A stretch of 64,000 nt of DNA. Source: Natronococcus sp. CG52 (GTDB lineage: Archaea > Halobacteriota > Halobacteria > Halobacteriales > Natrialbaceae). The notes below the pieces were generated by a model, which did not search any database, was not told where the DNA came from, and saw only the letters and a list, made by a program, of their open reading frames with translations. The DNA is taken from NCBI RefSeq assembly GCF_023913515.1, contig NZ_CP099391.1, positions 806,001-870,000 on the forward strand. Reading direction: 5' to 3'. Positions within the stretch are counted from its first letter, which is position 1. Each line of letters opens with the position of its first letter. Below, in pieces: positions 7,852-17,148 of the stretch. The translations under genes and the position numbers were made by a program.

Positions 7852-9249
7852 TCAGTCGTCGGCGACGGCGTCGCCCGTTCCGCCGCCCGACGAGCGGAAC
7901 TCGCCGTCGACGTACCGGTCGTCGTACAGGAGACACGCGATCTCGTGCGTCTCACCCGTCCGGACGTGGTCCGGATTGTGCTCCTCGCACGGGGACGTGA
8001 ACGTCTCGTCGAGCACTCCTCGAGCGGTCTCGAAGTCTTCCGCGTGAAGCGCGTCGACGATCTGCGAGAGGGTTCGTTCGGCCGTGGAGTCGGACACCGT
8101 CTCGGGAATACCGAACTCGTCGCGAACCAGTTCGCCGAACCGGTCGCGAGACACCGCGTTCGGATCGACCCGTTCGTCCTGTGTCCCCTCGATTTCGTCG
8201 ACCGCGGTGATCGACTCGAGTTCGTCGGAGCCCATCACCCGTAACTTGAGGTCGACGATCGACCGCCAGACGTCCTGGGGCAGGTCGATCTCGTCGGGCG
8301 GGATGATGCGGGGACAGCGCGTGTGGAACCGACAGCCCGAGGGCGGGTTCATCGGCGACGGAACCGTTCCGGGCAAAAGGATCTGTTCACCCTCCCAGAG
8401 GGGATCGGGTTCGGGAATCGCCGAGAGCAGCGCCTCCGCGTACGGGTGGTGGGGCGGCGAGAACACCTCTTCGGTCGTCCCGATCTCCGCGAACTCGCCG
8501 AGGTACATCACGGCGACGCGGTCCGAGATGTGTTCGACGACGCTCAGGTCGTGTGCGATGAAGATGTACGAGAGTCCGAACTCCTCCTGGAGGTCCTCGA
8601 GCAGGTTGAGGATCTGCGCCTGCACCGAGACGTCGAGCGCGCTGACCGGTTCGTCACAGACGATGATCTCGGGGTCGACCGCGAGCGCGCGAGCGATGCC
8701 GATGCGCTGGCGCTGTCCGCCGGAGAACTCGTGGGGGTAGCGGTGAGCGTGGCTGGGACTCAGTCCGACGGTCTCGAGGAGTTCGTAGATTCGTTCCGTT
8801 CGTTCCTCCCCCTCGGCGAGGCCGTGAATGTCGAGTGGCTCGCCGATGATGTCGCCGACGGTGAGCCGCGGATTCAGACTCGAGAACGGATCCTGGAAGA
8901 TGTACTGCAGGTCCTTCCGGAGGTCACGGAGCTCCGAACTCGAGAGGTCGGTCACCTCGATCTCCTCCTGGTGAGACGAGTCGCCGGAGTCGACTCGGTT
9001 CTGGTAGTACACCGACCCCTCCGTCGGCTCGATCAGTCGGAGCAACGATCGGCCGAGCGTACTCTTTCCGCAACCCGACTCGCCGACGACGCCGAGGGTC
9101 TCTCCCTCGTACAGTTCGAGATCGATACCGTCGACTGCCTTGACCCACTGCGAGCGTCCGAGCAGATTGTCGATGACGCCCTCACTGGTGTCGTAGTACT
9201 TCTTCAGATTCTCGGCCCGCAGGAGGGGCTCTTCGTTCGGTCTAGTCAT
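7852..9249 (-). CDS. dppF: Peptide ABC transporter ATP-binding protein, DppF-like (second system)
   Basis: The 465-residue ATPase has Walker [11 protein letters not shown]-loop [17 protein letters not shown], signature [15 protein letters not shown], Walker [13 protein letters not shown] and H-loop AHD. The tail has [12 protein letters not shown] and [13 protein letters not shown], then the extra helical C-terminal segment seen in the other DppF. ATG at 9249 begins four residues before [11 protein letters not shown] and overlaps the previous gene's TAG stop by 8 nt (ATGACTAG). A longer frame from 9288 would add 13 unlikely residues. It is the last gene of the leftward operon that starts with the binding protein at 14349. 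Confidence 0.92.
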   Translation of the reverse strand: MTRPNEEPLLRAENLKKYYDTSEGVIDNLLGRSQWVKAVDGIDLELYEGETLGVVGESGCGKSTLGRSLLRLIEPTEGSVYYQNRVDSGDSSHQEEIEVTDLSSSELRDLRKDLQYIFQDPFSSLNPRLTVGDIIGEPLDIHGLAEGEERTERIYELLETVGLSPSHAHRYPHEFSGGQRQRIGIARALAVDPEIIVCDEPVSALDVSVQAQILNLLEDLQEEFGLSYIFIAHDLSVVEHISDRVAVMYLGEFAEIGTTEEVFSPPHHPYAEALLSAIPEPDPLWEGEQILLPGTVPSPMNPPSGCRFHTRCPRIIPPDEIDLPQDVWRSIVDLKLRVMGSDELESITAVDEIEGTQDERVDPNAVSRDRFGELVRDEFGIPETVSDSTAERTLSQIVDALHAEDFETARGVLDETFTSPCEEHNPDHVRTGETHEIACLLYDDRYVDGEFRSSGGGTGDAVADD

Positions 9250-10339
9250 TTCGATCACGCTCCGGATTCGGTGCGGTTGCGCCGGCACCGGCTTCGGCTT
9301 TGGCCGACTCGGAACGAACCTCGACGGAGTAATCGAGGCCGTCCTGCAGGTCGCCGGTGTACTCGAGACACGCGGCCGCGCGCTCGGTCTTGGGACCGGT
9401 AGCTTTCGCGCCGGTTTCCGGGTCGAGCAGCGGCGGCTCCCGTTTCGTACAGACGTCCTCGGCGTACGGACACCGCGGGTGGAAGCTACAGCCCGGCGGC
9501 AGTTCGACGAGGTCCGGCATAGCGCCGGGGATGGTCTGCAGTCGCTCCCGTTTGTTGCCGACTCGTGGAATCGAACTCATCAACCCGACCGTGTAGGGGT
9601 GTTTCGGATCGTAGTAGAGCTCCTCGACGGGAGCCTTCTCGACCGGTTTCCCGGCGTACATGACCATCACTCGGTCACAGACCTCGGCGACGACGCCGAG
9701 GTCGTGCGTGATGAGCTGGATCGCCGTATCGAACTCGTCTGCGAGCGACTCGAGTTCGTCCAGAATCTGGGCCTCGATCGTCACGTCGAGCGCGGTCGTC
9801 GGCTCGTCACAGAGGAGTAGGTCGGGGTCACAGGAGAGCGCCATCGCGATGACCGCACGCTGTTGCATCCCGCCGGAGAACTCGTGCGGGTAGTCGGAGA
9901 ACCGCGCTTCGGCCTCCGGAATCCCGACGGTGTCGAGCAGCTGAATCGTCCGCTCGCGGGCTTCCTCCTCGTCGTAGTCGAGGTGGTGTCTGACCGCCTC
10001 GGAGATCTGCTCGCCGACGGTGTAGACGGGGTTGAGCGCCGTCTGTGCGTCCTGGAAGATCATGGCGATCTCGTTGCCACGAACGTCCCGGATCTCCTCT
10101 TCGGTCATCTCGAGAAGATCCTCCCCTTTGAACAGGATCTCTCCGCTCTCGATCCGACCCGGACTCTCGATGAGTCGCATCAGTGAGAGCGCGGTTACGC
10201 TCTTGCCGGCACCGCTCTCGCCGACGACGCCGAACTTCTCGCCGCGCTCGATACGATACGAGAGGTCGTCGACGGCGGTGACGACTCCTTCTTGCGTGTA
10301 GAACTTTACCGTGAGATCGTTGACCTCGAGTAGTGCCAT
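9242..10339 (-). CDS. dppD: Peptide ABC transporter ATP-binding protein, DppD-like (second system)
   Basis: The 365-residue ATPase has Walker A GESGAGKS, Q-loop MIFQDAQTALNPVYTVG, signature FSGGMQQRAVIAMAL, Walker B LLLCDEPTTALD and H-loop ITHD. The tail carries HPYTVGLMSSIPRV and the cysteine set CSFHPRCPYAEDVC, followed by an acidic, low-complexity end. It starts two bases after the permease C stop and overlaps the DppF gene, so all five genes of the set are tightly packed. Confidence 0.92.
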   Translation of the reverse strand: MALLEVNDLTVKFYTQEGVVTAVDDLSYRIERGEKFGVVGESGAGKSVTALSLMRLIESPGRIESGEILFKGEDLLEMTEEEIRDVRGNEIAMIFQDAQTALNPVYTVGEQISEAVRHHLDYDEEEARERTIQLLDTVGIPEAEARFSDYPHEFSGGMQQRAVIAMALSCDPDLLLCDEPTTALDVTIEAQILDELESLADEFDTAIQLITHDLGVVAEVCDRVMVMYAGKPVEKAPVEELYYDPKHPYTVGLMSSIPRVGNKRERLQTIPGAMPDLVELPPGCSFHPRCPYAEDVCTKREPPLLDPETGAKATGPKTERAAACLEYTGDLQDGLDYSVEVRSESAKAEAGAGATAPNPERDRND

Positions 10340-10341
10340 AG

Positions 10342-11391
10342 TTAGCCACCTCCTTGCTGTTCGATGCCGGTCTCCTGGGCGTCGAACGCGTCGTTGATGC
10401 CGTCACCGATCATGTTCATCGCCATCACGAACAGGAAGATCGCGCCGCCAGGGAAGATCGTCGCCCACCAGGGGATCGCCCCCTCGGGGCCCTGGATCAG
10501 CGTATCGCGGGTCTGATCCAGCATCGTCCCCCACTCGGCGCTGCCGGGCGGCATCCCGAGACCGAGGAATCCGAGCGCAGCGACGCCGATGACGACGGTA
10601 CCGATGTTGAGCGTCGCAACGACGATCATCGGTGGCATCGCGTTCGGGACGATGTGTCTGAAGATGACGGATCGATCACGTGCGCCGAGCGCCTTCGCGG
10701 CCATGACGTACTCGTTCTCTTTGACGGTCAGAACCTCCCCGCGGATGAGACGTGCGTACGTAACCCAGCCAGGGAGGGTGAACGCGGCGACGAGTTGCCA
10801 GTAGCCACCGCCGAGAATCGCGACGATGATCAGCGCCAGGATGAGCGCCGGGAACGCGTAGACGGTGTCGACGATTCGCATCATGATTTCGTCGACCCAG
10901 CCGCCGTAGTAGCCGGAGATGGCACCGTAGACCAGTCCGAAGACGCCGGTGAGCGCGACGACGACGAAGCCGATCGAGATGCTGTATCGGCCGCCGTAGA
11001 GGACGCGCGAGAACAGGTCGCGCCCGGAGCCGTCGGTCCCCATCGGGTGTTCGAGTGTCGGCGAGTCGTAGACTCCCGCAGAGGACTCCGGCGTCATATA
11101 CATGATCGTCGTCGGATCGTACGGCGCCAGCGAGAACGGCTGGACCGTCATCCCCACGACCGTGATCGGACGCGCGAAGAGTGCGCACAGAGAGAGGACG
11201 GCGACGACGAAGAGGCCGATCAGCGCGGACCGGTTGTGCTTGAATCGTTTCCAGGCTCGTCCCAGTCGGCTCTCGGTCTCTCTCCCGCTCTCCTCGGTCC
11301 ATCCGGATAACGGTTCCCGTCGTCGTACTTTCTCTGCGTCGAATCCGGAAACCTGGATCCGTCCACGTTCCGTGTGCTCGTTGCTAGTCAT
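10342..11391 (-). CDS. dppC: Peptide ABC transporter permease, DppC-like (second system)
   Basis: The 349-residue permease has a cytoplasmic N-terminus, a first helix (SALIGLFVVAVLSLCALFA), and an external loop with HPMGTDGSGRDLFSRVLYGG, the signature of DppC. Five further helices and the coupling loop YVMAAKALGARDRSVIFRHI follow; it ends MIGDGINDAFDAQ. Its start overlaps the permease B gene by 8 nt. With DppB it forms the membrane channel fed by the binding protein at 12394-14349. Confidence 0.93.
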   Translation of the reverse strand: MTSNEHTERGRIQVSGFDAEKVRRREPLSGWTEESGRETESRLGRAWKRFKHNRSALIGLFVVAVLSLCALFARPITVVGMTVQPFSLAPYDPTTIMYMTPESSAGVYDSPTLEHPMGTDGSGRDLFSRVLYGGRYSISIGFVVVALTGVFGLVYGAISGYYGGWVDEIMMRIVDTVYAFPALILALIIVAILGGGYWQLVAAFTLPGWVTYARLIRGEVLTVKENEYVMAAKALGARDRSVIFRHIVPNAMPPMIVVATLNIGTVVIGVAALGFLGLGMPPGSAEWGTMLDQTRDTLIQGPEGAIPWWATIFPGGAIFLFVMAMNMIGDGINDAFDAQETGIEQQGGG

Positions 11392-12340
11392 ATCTGATCC
11401 TCGGATCGAGTACCGCGTACAGGATGTCTGCCAGCAGATTCGCGATGATGATGAACACGCCGGTAAACAGCGTGATCGCCATGATGAGATTTATCTCTCG
11501 TTCGTCGATCGCCGTGATGAACTCCCGACCGAGCCCCGGCCAGTTGAACACCACCTCGACGACGACCGAACCGGCGACGATACTCGCGGTCAGCGTCGCG
11601 GCGAGCGTGACGACGGAGATGAGCGAGTTTCGGAGGACGTGCTTGAGGACGACCGTTCGCTCCGGGAGTCCCTTCGCTCGCGCGGCGGTCACGTACTCCT
11701 TGTTCATCTCCTCGGCCATCGACGTGCGCATCACGCGCATGATACTCGCCGCGGCGGCGGTCCCGATCGTGATACCGGGCAGTACCAGGTACCACAGCAT
11801 CTGGGGATGGTACAGCGCGTGTCTCGAGGGCGGCAACACGGGCCACAGTCCGATCCAGAGTGCGCCGATCAGGATCAGCATCAGGCCGAGCCAGAAGTTC
11901 GGGATCGAGATGCCCGAGAGCGCGAGGAACCGGCTGGCGGTGTCGGCGAACTTGTCCTTGTTGATGGCCGCGTAAATCCCGGAGGGGATCGCGATCGCGA
12001 GTCCGAACGCCCAGCCGAAAAGACCGAGGGCGATCGTCTCGGGGAGACGCGTCATCACGACCTCCGAAACGTCGCGGCCGGAGCCGATCACTTGGCCGAA
12101 GTCACCGGTCAACACGTTCCCCATCCAGGTCAGGTACTGCTCCCAGATCGGTCCGTCGAGACCGTACCGGGCGCGTAGTTGGGCCTCTTCGGCCGCCGTT
12201 ACGTTCGGGTTCATTGCAACCATCTGGGCGATCGGATCTCCCGGCGTAAGGTGTACCAGCGAGAACGTAATCACTGAGACACCGAACAGGATCGGGATAA
12301 TCGATAACAGTCGCTTCAGTATGAAACGTCGTAAGCTCAT
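11384..12340 (-). CDS. dppB: Peptide ABC transporter permease, DppB-like (second system)
   Basis: The 318-residue permease starts MSLRRFILKRLLSIIPILFGVS, the typical DppB N-terminal helix, followed by VHLTPGDPIAQM and a loop with LDGPIWEQYLTWMGNVLTGD. The coupling loop is YVTAARAKGLPERTVVLKHVL, and the end LADILYAVLDPRIRYD is characteristic. It is separated by 53 nt from the binding-protein gene and overlaps permease C. Confidence 0.94.
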   Translation of the reverse strand: MSLRRFILKRLLSIIPILFGVSVITFSLVHLTPGDPIAQMVAMNPNVTAAEEAQLRARYGLDGPIWEQYLTWMGNVLTGDFGQVIGSGRDVSEVVMTRLPETIALGLFGWAFGLAIAIPSGIYAAINKDKFADTASRFLALSGISIPNFWLGLMLILIGALWIGLWPVLPPSRHALYHPQMLWYLVLPGITIGTAAAASIMRVMRTSMAEEMNKEYVTAARAKGLPERTVVLKHVLRNSLISVVTLAATLTASIVAGSVVVEVVFNWPGLGREFITAIDEREINLIMAITLFTGVFIIIANLLADILYAVLDPRIRYD

Positions 12341-12393
12341 GGTAAGATCATATATCTTGCACGAAAGACGGGAAAGGACGCGGTACTGCGACC

Positions 12394-14349
12394 TTACTCG
12401 AGATCGTGGTCTGCGATCACTTCTTCGAGCAACTCCGCCGCGGCTTCGGGATCGTACTCGTTGTACGGTCGAATCTCCTCTTCGAGCGCGTCGGCGTCGA
12501 CGGTGCCGGCCTCTTCGGCGAGTTCCGGCAGGTCGGTCCAGGCCGGACGGGCCCAGTCGTTCAGCACGTACTCGACGATCTGTTCGCGGGGGATGAGGTG
12601 GTTGATAGCCTGACGGAATCGCTCGTCGTCCCAGGGCATCTCGTCGTCGGCGGAGTTAACCGGGTACTGGATGTACTCGTACCCGCCCGCTTCGACGGCT
12701 TCGACGACGTAGTCGCCGGAGTCGTCGAACTCGTCGAGGTCGGCCGTCGAGAGACCGTACGTAATGTCGATCTCGTCGTTCTGCAGCGCGGCGGATCGGC
12801 TCGAGTCGTCCGGAGCGATCTCCAGTTCGACCTCGTCGATGACGGGACCGTCCGGGAACTCTTCGGGACCGTCGAACCACTCCTTCTGCTCGAGACCGAT
12901 CTCTTCGAGCCAGTAGTTGTCGTTCTTGGTGTACTCGACGTACTGCTCGTCCGAGAAATCGCTGAACTCGTAGGGACCGGTACCGATCGGTTCGACGCCG
13001 TCGTCTCCCCGTGGATCGAGCTCGCCGCCCTCGAGGTCTGCCTGCTCGAGCGAGTGGATGTACAGACCTGGAAGCTCCCGCTCGGCCTCGGCGTCGGGAA
13101 TCTGCGCGTAGAGGTAAACCGTGTTGTCGCCGTCCGCTTCGGCGTGAAGCAGCGAGTCGAACGTCTGGGCCTCGAGGTCGGAGCCATAGTATCGTTCGAC
13201 GGTCGCGATGACGTGCTCGGACGTGAACTCTTCGCCGTTGTGGAACTCGATGCCCTCGTGGAGGTCGTAGCGGAACCGCATCCCGAAGGTGCCGTCGTCG
13301 ATGGCTTCCTGGGCGTCGCCGGGAAGGAGGACGCGAATTTCGTCGTCCTCGACCGGATCGTCCTCGGGGTGACGGATGATGACCTGCTCGTCGGTATCGA
13401 GGATTCCTTCCTCGTCCGCTCCGACCGTGGACATGTAGTCCTCGTAGTCGAGTCGCTCGACGTCGTTGACCTCCTCGAGTTCGTAGTCCTCGGCGAGCCA
13501 CGGGTAGAGGTTCCCCTCCTTGTCACTTGCGACGAGCTGTTCGAAGACGAACTCCTGTGCGAGCGTCGAGGTCGTGTCGGTGCTGTACGGCGGGTCGAAC
13601 GAGGCAACGTTCGCGGCGATACCACCACGGAGCGTTCCCCCTTCCTGGAGATCCGAAAGGCCGGTCTCCCGCGGATCCGCGTCCTCGTCCATCCAGAGGA
13701 CCTGCTCGTCCTGGGGGGAGTGCAGACTGTGTTCGAAAATGCTCTCACTGAACGGGTACATGCTGAACCCGTGAACGTTGTTGTTCGTCACGCCTGCAAC
13801 GAGATCGAAGTGGGTGATCGAACTGTAGCGGTTCTCGGCGAGATGCGTCCAGACCTCGTCGTAGCGCTCGCGACGGAGGTCCTCGTCTCCCGAGACCTCG
13901 ACGCCGTAGCGGGCGTCGTCGAGCAGGTCGTCGAGTTCAGAGTCGTTGATTCCGACGAGGTTACAGCACTGTCCGTGGTTCGTGCTGTGGTGAAGCGCCT
14001 GACAGAAACTCTCCGGATTGAACGTTCCCGAAAGGCCGATACAGGGAACGTTCCCGCTCTCGGCGTACTCGAGGTCCATCACGCGCTCGATGTAGTTGTT
14101 CCACTCGTAGGTCTCGATCTCCGTGCTGAAGTACCCCGAATCCTCCAGCGACGTGGAGATTAGTTCGACCATCTGCACCCGGTCGTCGTTGTCGGCGTTC
14201 ACTTCGAGCTGAACGTGGAACGTGGGATCGTCGTCCCCGTCCTCGCCACCGAGACATCCAGCAACTGCTGCGATACTCACTCCACCAACCCCTTGAAGTA
14301 GTCGCCGCCGATCGACGGTAAGGGAGGACTGCTTGTTATCCTGCACCAT
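12394..14349 (-). CDS. dppA: Circularly permuted peptide ABC transporter substrate-binding lipoprotein
   Basis: The 651-residue protein has a Tat-type lipoprotein signal: VDRRRLLQG, then a hydrophobic stretch to lipobox AVAGC (Cys32). After it the family-5 binding-protein segments appear in swapped order. Residues about 44-215 (FHVQLEVNADNDDRVQMVEL ... GFSMYPFSESIFEHSLHSPQ) match what is normally the C-terminal part of haloarchaeal family members. Residues about 235-651 (GGTLRGGIAANVASFDPPYS ... WDDERFRQAINHLIPREQIV ... EAAAELLEEVIADHDLE) match the normal N-terminal part. No second C-terminal copy follows the stop, so this is a permutation, not a duplication. Length suits one whole protein. 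It heads the operon with permeases and ATPases and should present peptides or similar ligands outside the membrane. Confidence 0.88.
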   Translation of the reverse strand: MVQDNKQSSLTVDRRRLLQGVGGVSIAAVAGCLGGEDGDDDPTFHVQLEVNADNDDRVQMVELISTSLEDSGYFSTEIETYEWNNYIERVMDLEYAESGNVPCIGLSGTFNPESFCQALHHSTNHGQCCNLVGINDSELDDLLDDARYGVEVSGDEDLRRERYDEVWTHLAENRYSSITHFDLVAGVTNNNVHGFSMYPFSESIFEHSLHSPQDEQVLWMDEDADPRETGLSDLQEGGTLRGGIAANVASFDPPYSTDTTSTLAQEFVFEQLVASDKEGNLYPWLAEDYELEEVNDVERLDYEDYMSTVGADEEGILDTDEQVIIRHPEDDPVEDDEIRVLLPGDAQEAIDDGTFGMRFRYDLHEGIEFHNGEEFTSEHVIATVERYYGSDLEAQTFDSLLHAEADGDNTVYLYAQIPDAEAERELPGLYIHSLEQADLEGGELDPRGDDGVEPIGTGPYEFSDFSDEQYVEYTKNDNYWLEEIGLEQKEWFDGPEEFPDGPVIDEVELEIAPDDSSRSAALQNDEIDITYGLSTADLDEFDDSGDYVVEAVEAGGYEYIQYPVNSADDEMPWDDERFRQAINHLIPREQIVEYVLNDWARPAWTDLPELAEEAGTVDADALEEEIRPYNEYDPEAAAELLEEVIADHDLE

Positions 14350-14370
14350 GAACCTTCGTGTGTAGGGAAA

Positions 14371-14382
14371 GTATATATATGT
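14371..14382 (-). promoter_or_regulatory. TATA box of the ABC operon
   Basis: The strand opposite GTATATATATGT carries a strong TATA element (ATATATATAC) 22-33 nt before the ATG at 14349. This spacing places the transcription start at or very near the start codon, so a leaderless mRNA for the binding-protein operon is likely. Confidence 0.6.
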
Positions 14383-14551
14383 ATTGCTTCATGACAGCGC
14401 AATACTTACCCCGTCTAATTCGATGTTACTGGTCCGGACCAGCGTCCAGAATCTCACCGAATCGAGTACGAGTGTTCGAAATACCTCGTTACTCGTTGAA
14501 GAAACAGAGAACCGATTTAGTAGTTTTGCTTGGAACGGTCGGCGAGCTAAC

Positions 14552-15118
14552 CTAATCGCCCTCTTCGTCGACGATCACGACTTCACCGTCGACGACGTCG
14601 ACGTTGATCAGCGTCTTGACGTCGTAACCGGCGTCGTCGACCTTGTTTTCGCCGCCGACCTTCTTGATGACCGCGACCGTGTCGATGACCTCCGCACCGA
14701 TGCCGTCGAGCGCTTCGAGGACGGACGCGAGCGTCCCGCCCGTCGAGAGCACGTCGTCGAGGACGAGCACGCGCTCGCCCTCGCGCACGTCGTTGATGTA
14801 CATCTCGTTCTCCGAGTAGCCCGTCTTCTGGGAGATCGCGACCTCGTCTTCGAGACCGTACTGGCGCTTCCGGATGACGGTCAGGGGAATGTCCGTCATC
14901 AGGGAGACGGCCGTCGAGATGTGAATCCCCATCGCCGCCGGAGTAACGATCCGGTCGACTTCCTCGAGGTCTGCCTTGCGAATGATGCGAATAACGATCT
15001 CGCGCAGCAGGGTCGGGTCGAGTTTCGGGACCCCGTCGCTGATCGGATGGACGAAGTAATGATACCCGTTTTTCTCGATGATGGGCGCGTCGAGAAGCGA
15101 CTGCTTCAACTGGTCCAT
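14552..15118 (-). CDS. hpt: Hypoxanthine/guanine phosphoribosyltransferase (archaeal type)
   Basis: The 188-residue protein has the type I phosphoribosyltransferase fold. The PRPP-binding motif [17 protein letters not shown] lies near residues 125-141, preceded by [16 protein letters not shown] and the flexible loop [19 protein letters not shown]. It matches the archaeal HGPRTase-like group that transfers ribose-5-phosphate from PRPP to a purine base in salvage. Substrate preference in this group (hypoxanthine, guanine or adenine) varies and cannot be read from the sequence. It is a single gene with its own short upstream region. Confidence 0.85.
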   Translation of the reverse strand: MDQLKQSLLDAPIIEKNGYHYFVHPISDGVPKLDPTLLREIVIRIIRKADLEEVDRIVTPAAMGIHISTAVSLMTDIPLTVIRKRQYGLEDEVAISQKTGYSENEMYINDVREGERVLVLDDVLSTGGTLASVLEALDGIGAEVIDTVAVIKKVGGENKVDDAGYDVKTLINVDVVDGEVVIVDEEGD

Positions 15119-15175
15119 GTCGTGGGTGAGTCGGTACCGGAGTAAAAGTTGACGATACGGACCGGAGCTGGCTTG

Positions 15176-15769
15176 TCACTCGTCCACACGATAACTGAGC
15201 TCCGGGGGCTGGTCCCCGTGGCCCAGTCGCATGTGTCGCTCGTGGTAGATGTGGACGGCCGCCGTCACCGTGAATACGAGCGCGATGACCCCCGCCCAGG
15301 CGAGATCCGAGAGGACAGTAAACACCGGGACGTCGAGCCACAGTCCGGCGACGAGTGCACAGCTAATCGCTCCGAGCGAGAGGTACAGTTCGCGCCAGGC
15401 GAACTCCCGGCCGGGAACGATCTCGAGGTAGACGCTGATCTCCCGGGTTCGGTCGGTCGACTCGATCACTCCCTGGTCGGTGTCGAAGGAGAGAATTCCC
15501 GCTTCGTCCATCTTCGGGAGATGTGTCTGCTGGAGCGTCGTATACACTCGCTTGCGTTGTTCGGGCGTGACGCCCTCGAGCGTCGTTTCGTACTCCCAGG
15601 CTGCGATCTGCTGGGCGAGATCTCCGAGTTCGACCGGACGTTCGTCCTGTTTCAGAAAGTGCAAGACGTACCGCCGTCGCTGGTTGCGAAGAACTTCGAA
15701 TATCTCTCCCTTCGAGAGCAGCTCGTCGTCACTATCGTCGGCATCGTCGTTGTGTTGTTGCTGGGCCAC
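15176..15769 (-). CDS. Winged-helix protein with C-terminal membrane anchor
   Basis: The 197-residue protein starts with a glutamine- and aspartate-rich tail, then a winged-helix domain at about 18-100. Typical elements are GEIFEVLRNQRRRYVLHFLK and RVYTTLQQTHLPKMDEAGIL, followed by a wing. Two hydrophobic segments (LYLSLGAISCALVAGLWL and AWAGVIALVFTVTAAVHIY) form a C-terminal membrane anchor. This arrangement is common among haloarchaeal predicted transcriptional regulators (DUF7344-like by resemblance). The regulated genes are unknown. Confidence 0.75.
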   Translation of the reverse strand: MAQQQHNDDADDSDDELLSKGEIFEVLRNQRRRYVLHFLKQDERPVELGDLAQQIAAWEYETTLEGVTPEQRKRVYTTLQQTHLPKMDEAGILSFDTDQGVIESTDRTREISVYLEIVPGREFAWRELYLSLGAISCALVAGLWLDVPVFTVLSDLAWAGVIALVFTVTAAVHIYHERHMRLGHGDQPPELSYRVDE

Positions 15770-15881
15770 CCGAGATCACCTCGTCAGACGAGTCGAATCT
15801 GACCACAAATCCGCTCGAACAGCTACTAATTTGGGGCATGAACCCCACCTATATAATTCTCTTGACGGCCGTCGAACGCCG

Positions 15882-17087
15882 TTAGGTCCCCGGTTCGCCG
15901 TCGCCCAGCACCGCTGCGATCGAGTCGGCGACCTCGAAACTTAGCCCCGACTTGGTCCCTTCGTACCGCGCGGCGTCCGCGTCGTGGACCAGCAACGCAC
16001 GCGTCCGATCCGACCCCATGACGCTCGCGTCGTTGGCGACGACGAACGCGAGGTCGGTCCGCTCGAGCCTCTCCCTCGCCCGCTCGATCATCGCCTCGTC
16101 GTCGCCCGACGTCTCGGTTTTGAACCCGACGATGGGCAGATCGGGGTGGTCCGCGCGAACCTCGTCGATCAGCTTCGGCGTCGGCTCGAGGTCCAGCGTG
16201 AGTTCCTGGCCGGACCGGATCTTCTCGGCGCTCGGATCGACGGTGTAGTCGCCGATCGCGGCGACCGACACCAGCGCGTCGGCCTCGGTGCAGGCCTCGG
16301 CGGTCTCTTCGAGCATCTCTTCGGCGCTCTCGACCTGGCGCAACTCGGCGTACGGGGCGTCCGTCGAGGTGCCCTGCTCGAGCGGTCGCGGGCCGACGAC
16401 GCCGTGAACCAGCGTCACGTCGGCGCCGCGAACGGAACAGGCCCTGGCGACCGCCCGGCCCATCTTCCCCGACGAGCGGTTCGTCAGGACGCGGACTGGA
16501 TCGATCTCCTCGCTCGTCGCGCCGCTGGTAACGACGACGTGGCGACCCTCGAGCGGTCGGTCGCCGGCCGACCGGGCGACGGCGGTGACGATCGCTTCCT
16601 CGCTCGCGATCTTCGCCTTCCCCTCTTCGATCCGCGGGTCGACGAAGTCGACGCCCCAGTCCTCGACGGTCTCGATGGCCTCGAGCACGCCGGGGTGGTC
16701 GTACATCGGTTCGTGCATCGCCGGCGCGATCACGACCGGGGTGTCGGCGCCGAGCGCGGTCGTCGCACACGTCGTGACGGGCGTGTCGTCGACCGCGCCG
16801 GCGATCTTGCCGACCGTGTTGGCGGTCGCCGGCGCGATCAGGAAGACGTCGACCCAGCCGTCGTAGCCGCAGAGGGCGACGTGCTCGACGCTTCCCGTGA
16901 TCTCCGTGACGACGTCGTCGTCCGTGGCGAACTCGACGGCCCAGGGGTGGACGATCCCCTGCGCGCTGTCGGTCATCACGCCTCGGACCGCGGCACCGTG
17001 TCGCCGCAACTCGTGGGCTAGCTCGACCGTCTTCACGGCCGCGATCGATCCCGTCACCCCGAGCGCGACGTTGACTCCCTCGAGCAT
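15882..17087 (-). CDS. coaBC: Bifunctional phosphopantothenoylcysteine decarboxylase / phosphopantothenate-cysteine ligase
   Basis: The 401-residue fusion carries out two steps of coenzyme A synthesis. The N-terminal CoaC flavoprotein domain (about 1-185) has GVTGSIAAVKTVELAHEL, the catalytic region EHVALCGYDGWVDVFLIAPA, TANTVGKIAGAVDDTPVTT and the substrate-clamping IAPAMHEPMYDHP. The C-terminal CoaB domain (about 190-400) starts GRHVVVTSGATSEEIDPVRV and continues with NRSSGKMGRAVA and VVANDASVMGSD. It appears to be a single-gene unit; the short gap to the upstream siderophore synthetase gene (61 nt, same strand) could allow read-through. Confidence 0.95.
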   Translation of the reverse strand: MLEGVNVALGVTGSIAAVKTVELAHELRRHGAAVRGVMTDSAQGIVHPWAVEFATDDDVVTEITGSVEHVALCGYDGWVDVFLIAPATANTVGKIAGAVDDTPVTTCATTALGADTPVVIAPAMHEPMYDHPGVLEAIETVEDWGVDFVDPRIEEGKAKIASEEAIVTAVARSAGDRPLEGRHVVVTSGATSEEIDPVRVLTNRSSGKMGRAVARACSVRGADVTLVHGVVGPRPLEQGTSTDAPYAELRQVESAEEMLEETAEACTEADALVSVAAIGDYTVDPSAEKIRSGQELTLDLEPTPKLIDEVRADHPDLPIVGFKTETSGDDEAMIERARERLERTDLAFVVANDASVMGSDRTRALLVHDADAARYEGTKSGLSFEVADSIAAVLGDGEPGT

Positions 17088-17148
17088 TCGTCTGGTACTC
17101 TCTTTCGGGGTGTGTTAAGCGTAGCGAGCCGTCGCCGTCTCGAGCGGG

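Noticed and set aside
12406-14163. 585-codon frame antisense to the binding protein
   Set aside because: Valine-rich mirror of an acidic protein, no start signal and no family match.
12394-14349. Explanation of the binding protein as a fusion of two different proteins
   Set aside because: Both parts belong to the same family, complement each other without overlap, and total one normal length, which fits permutation better than fusion.
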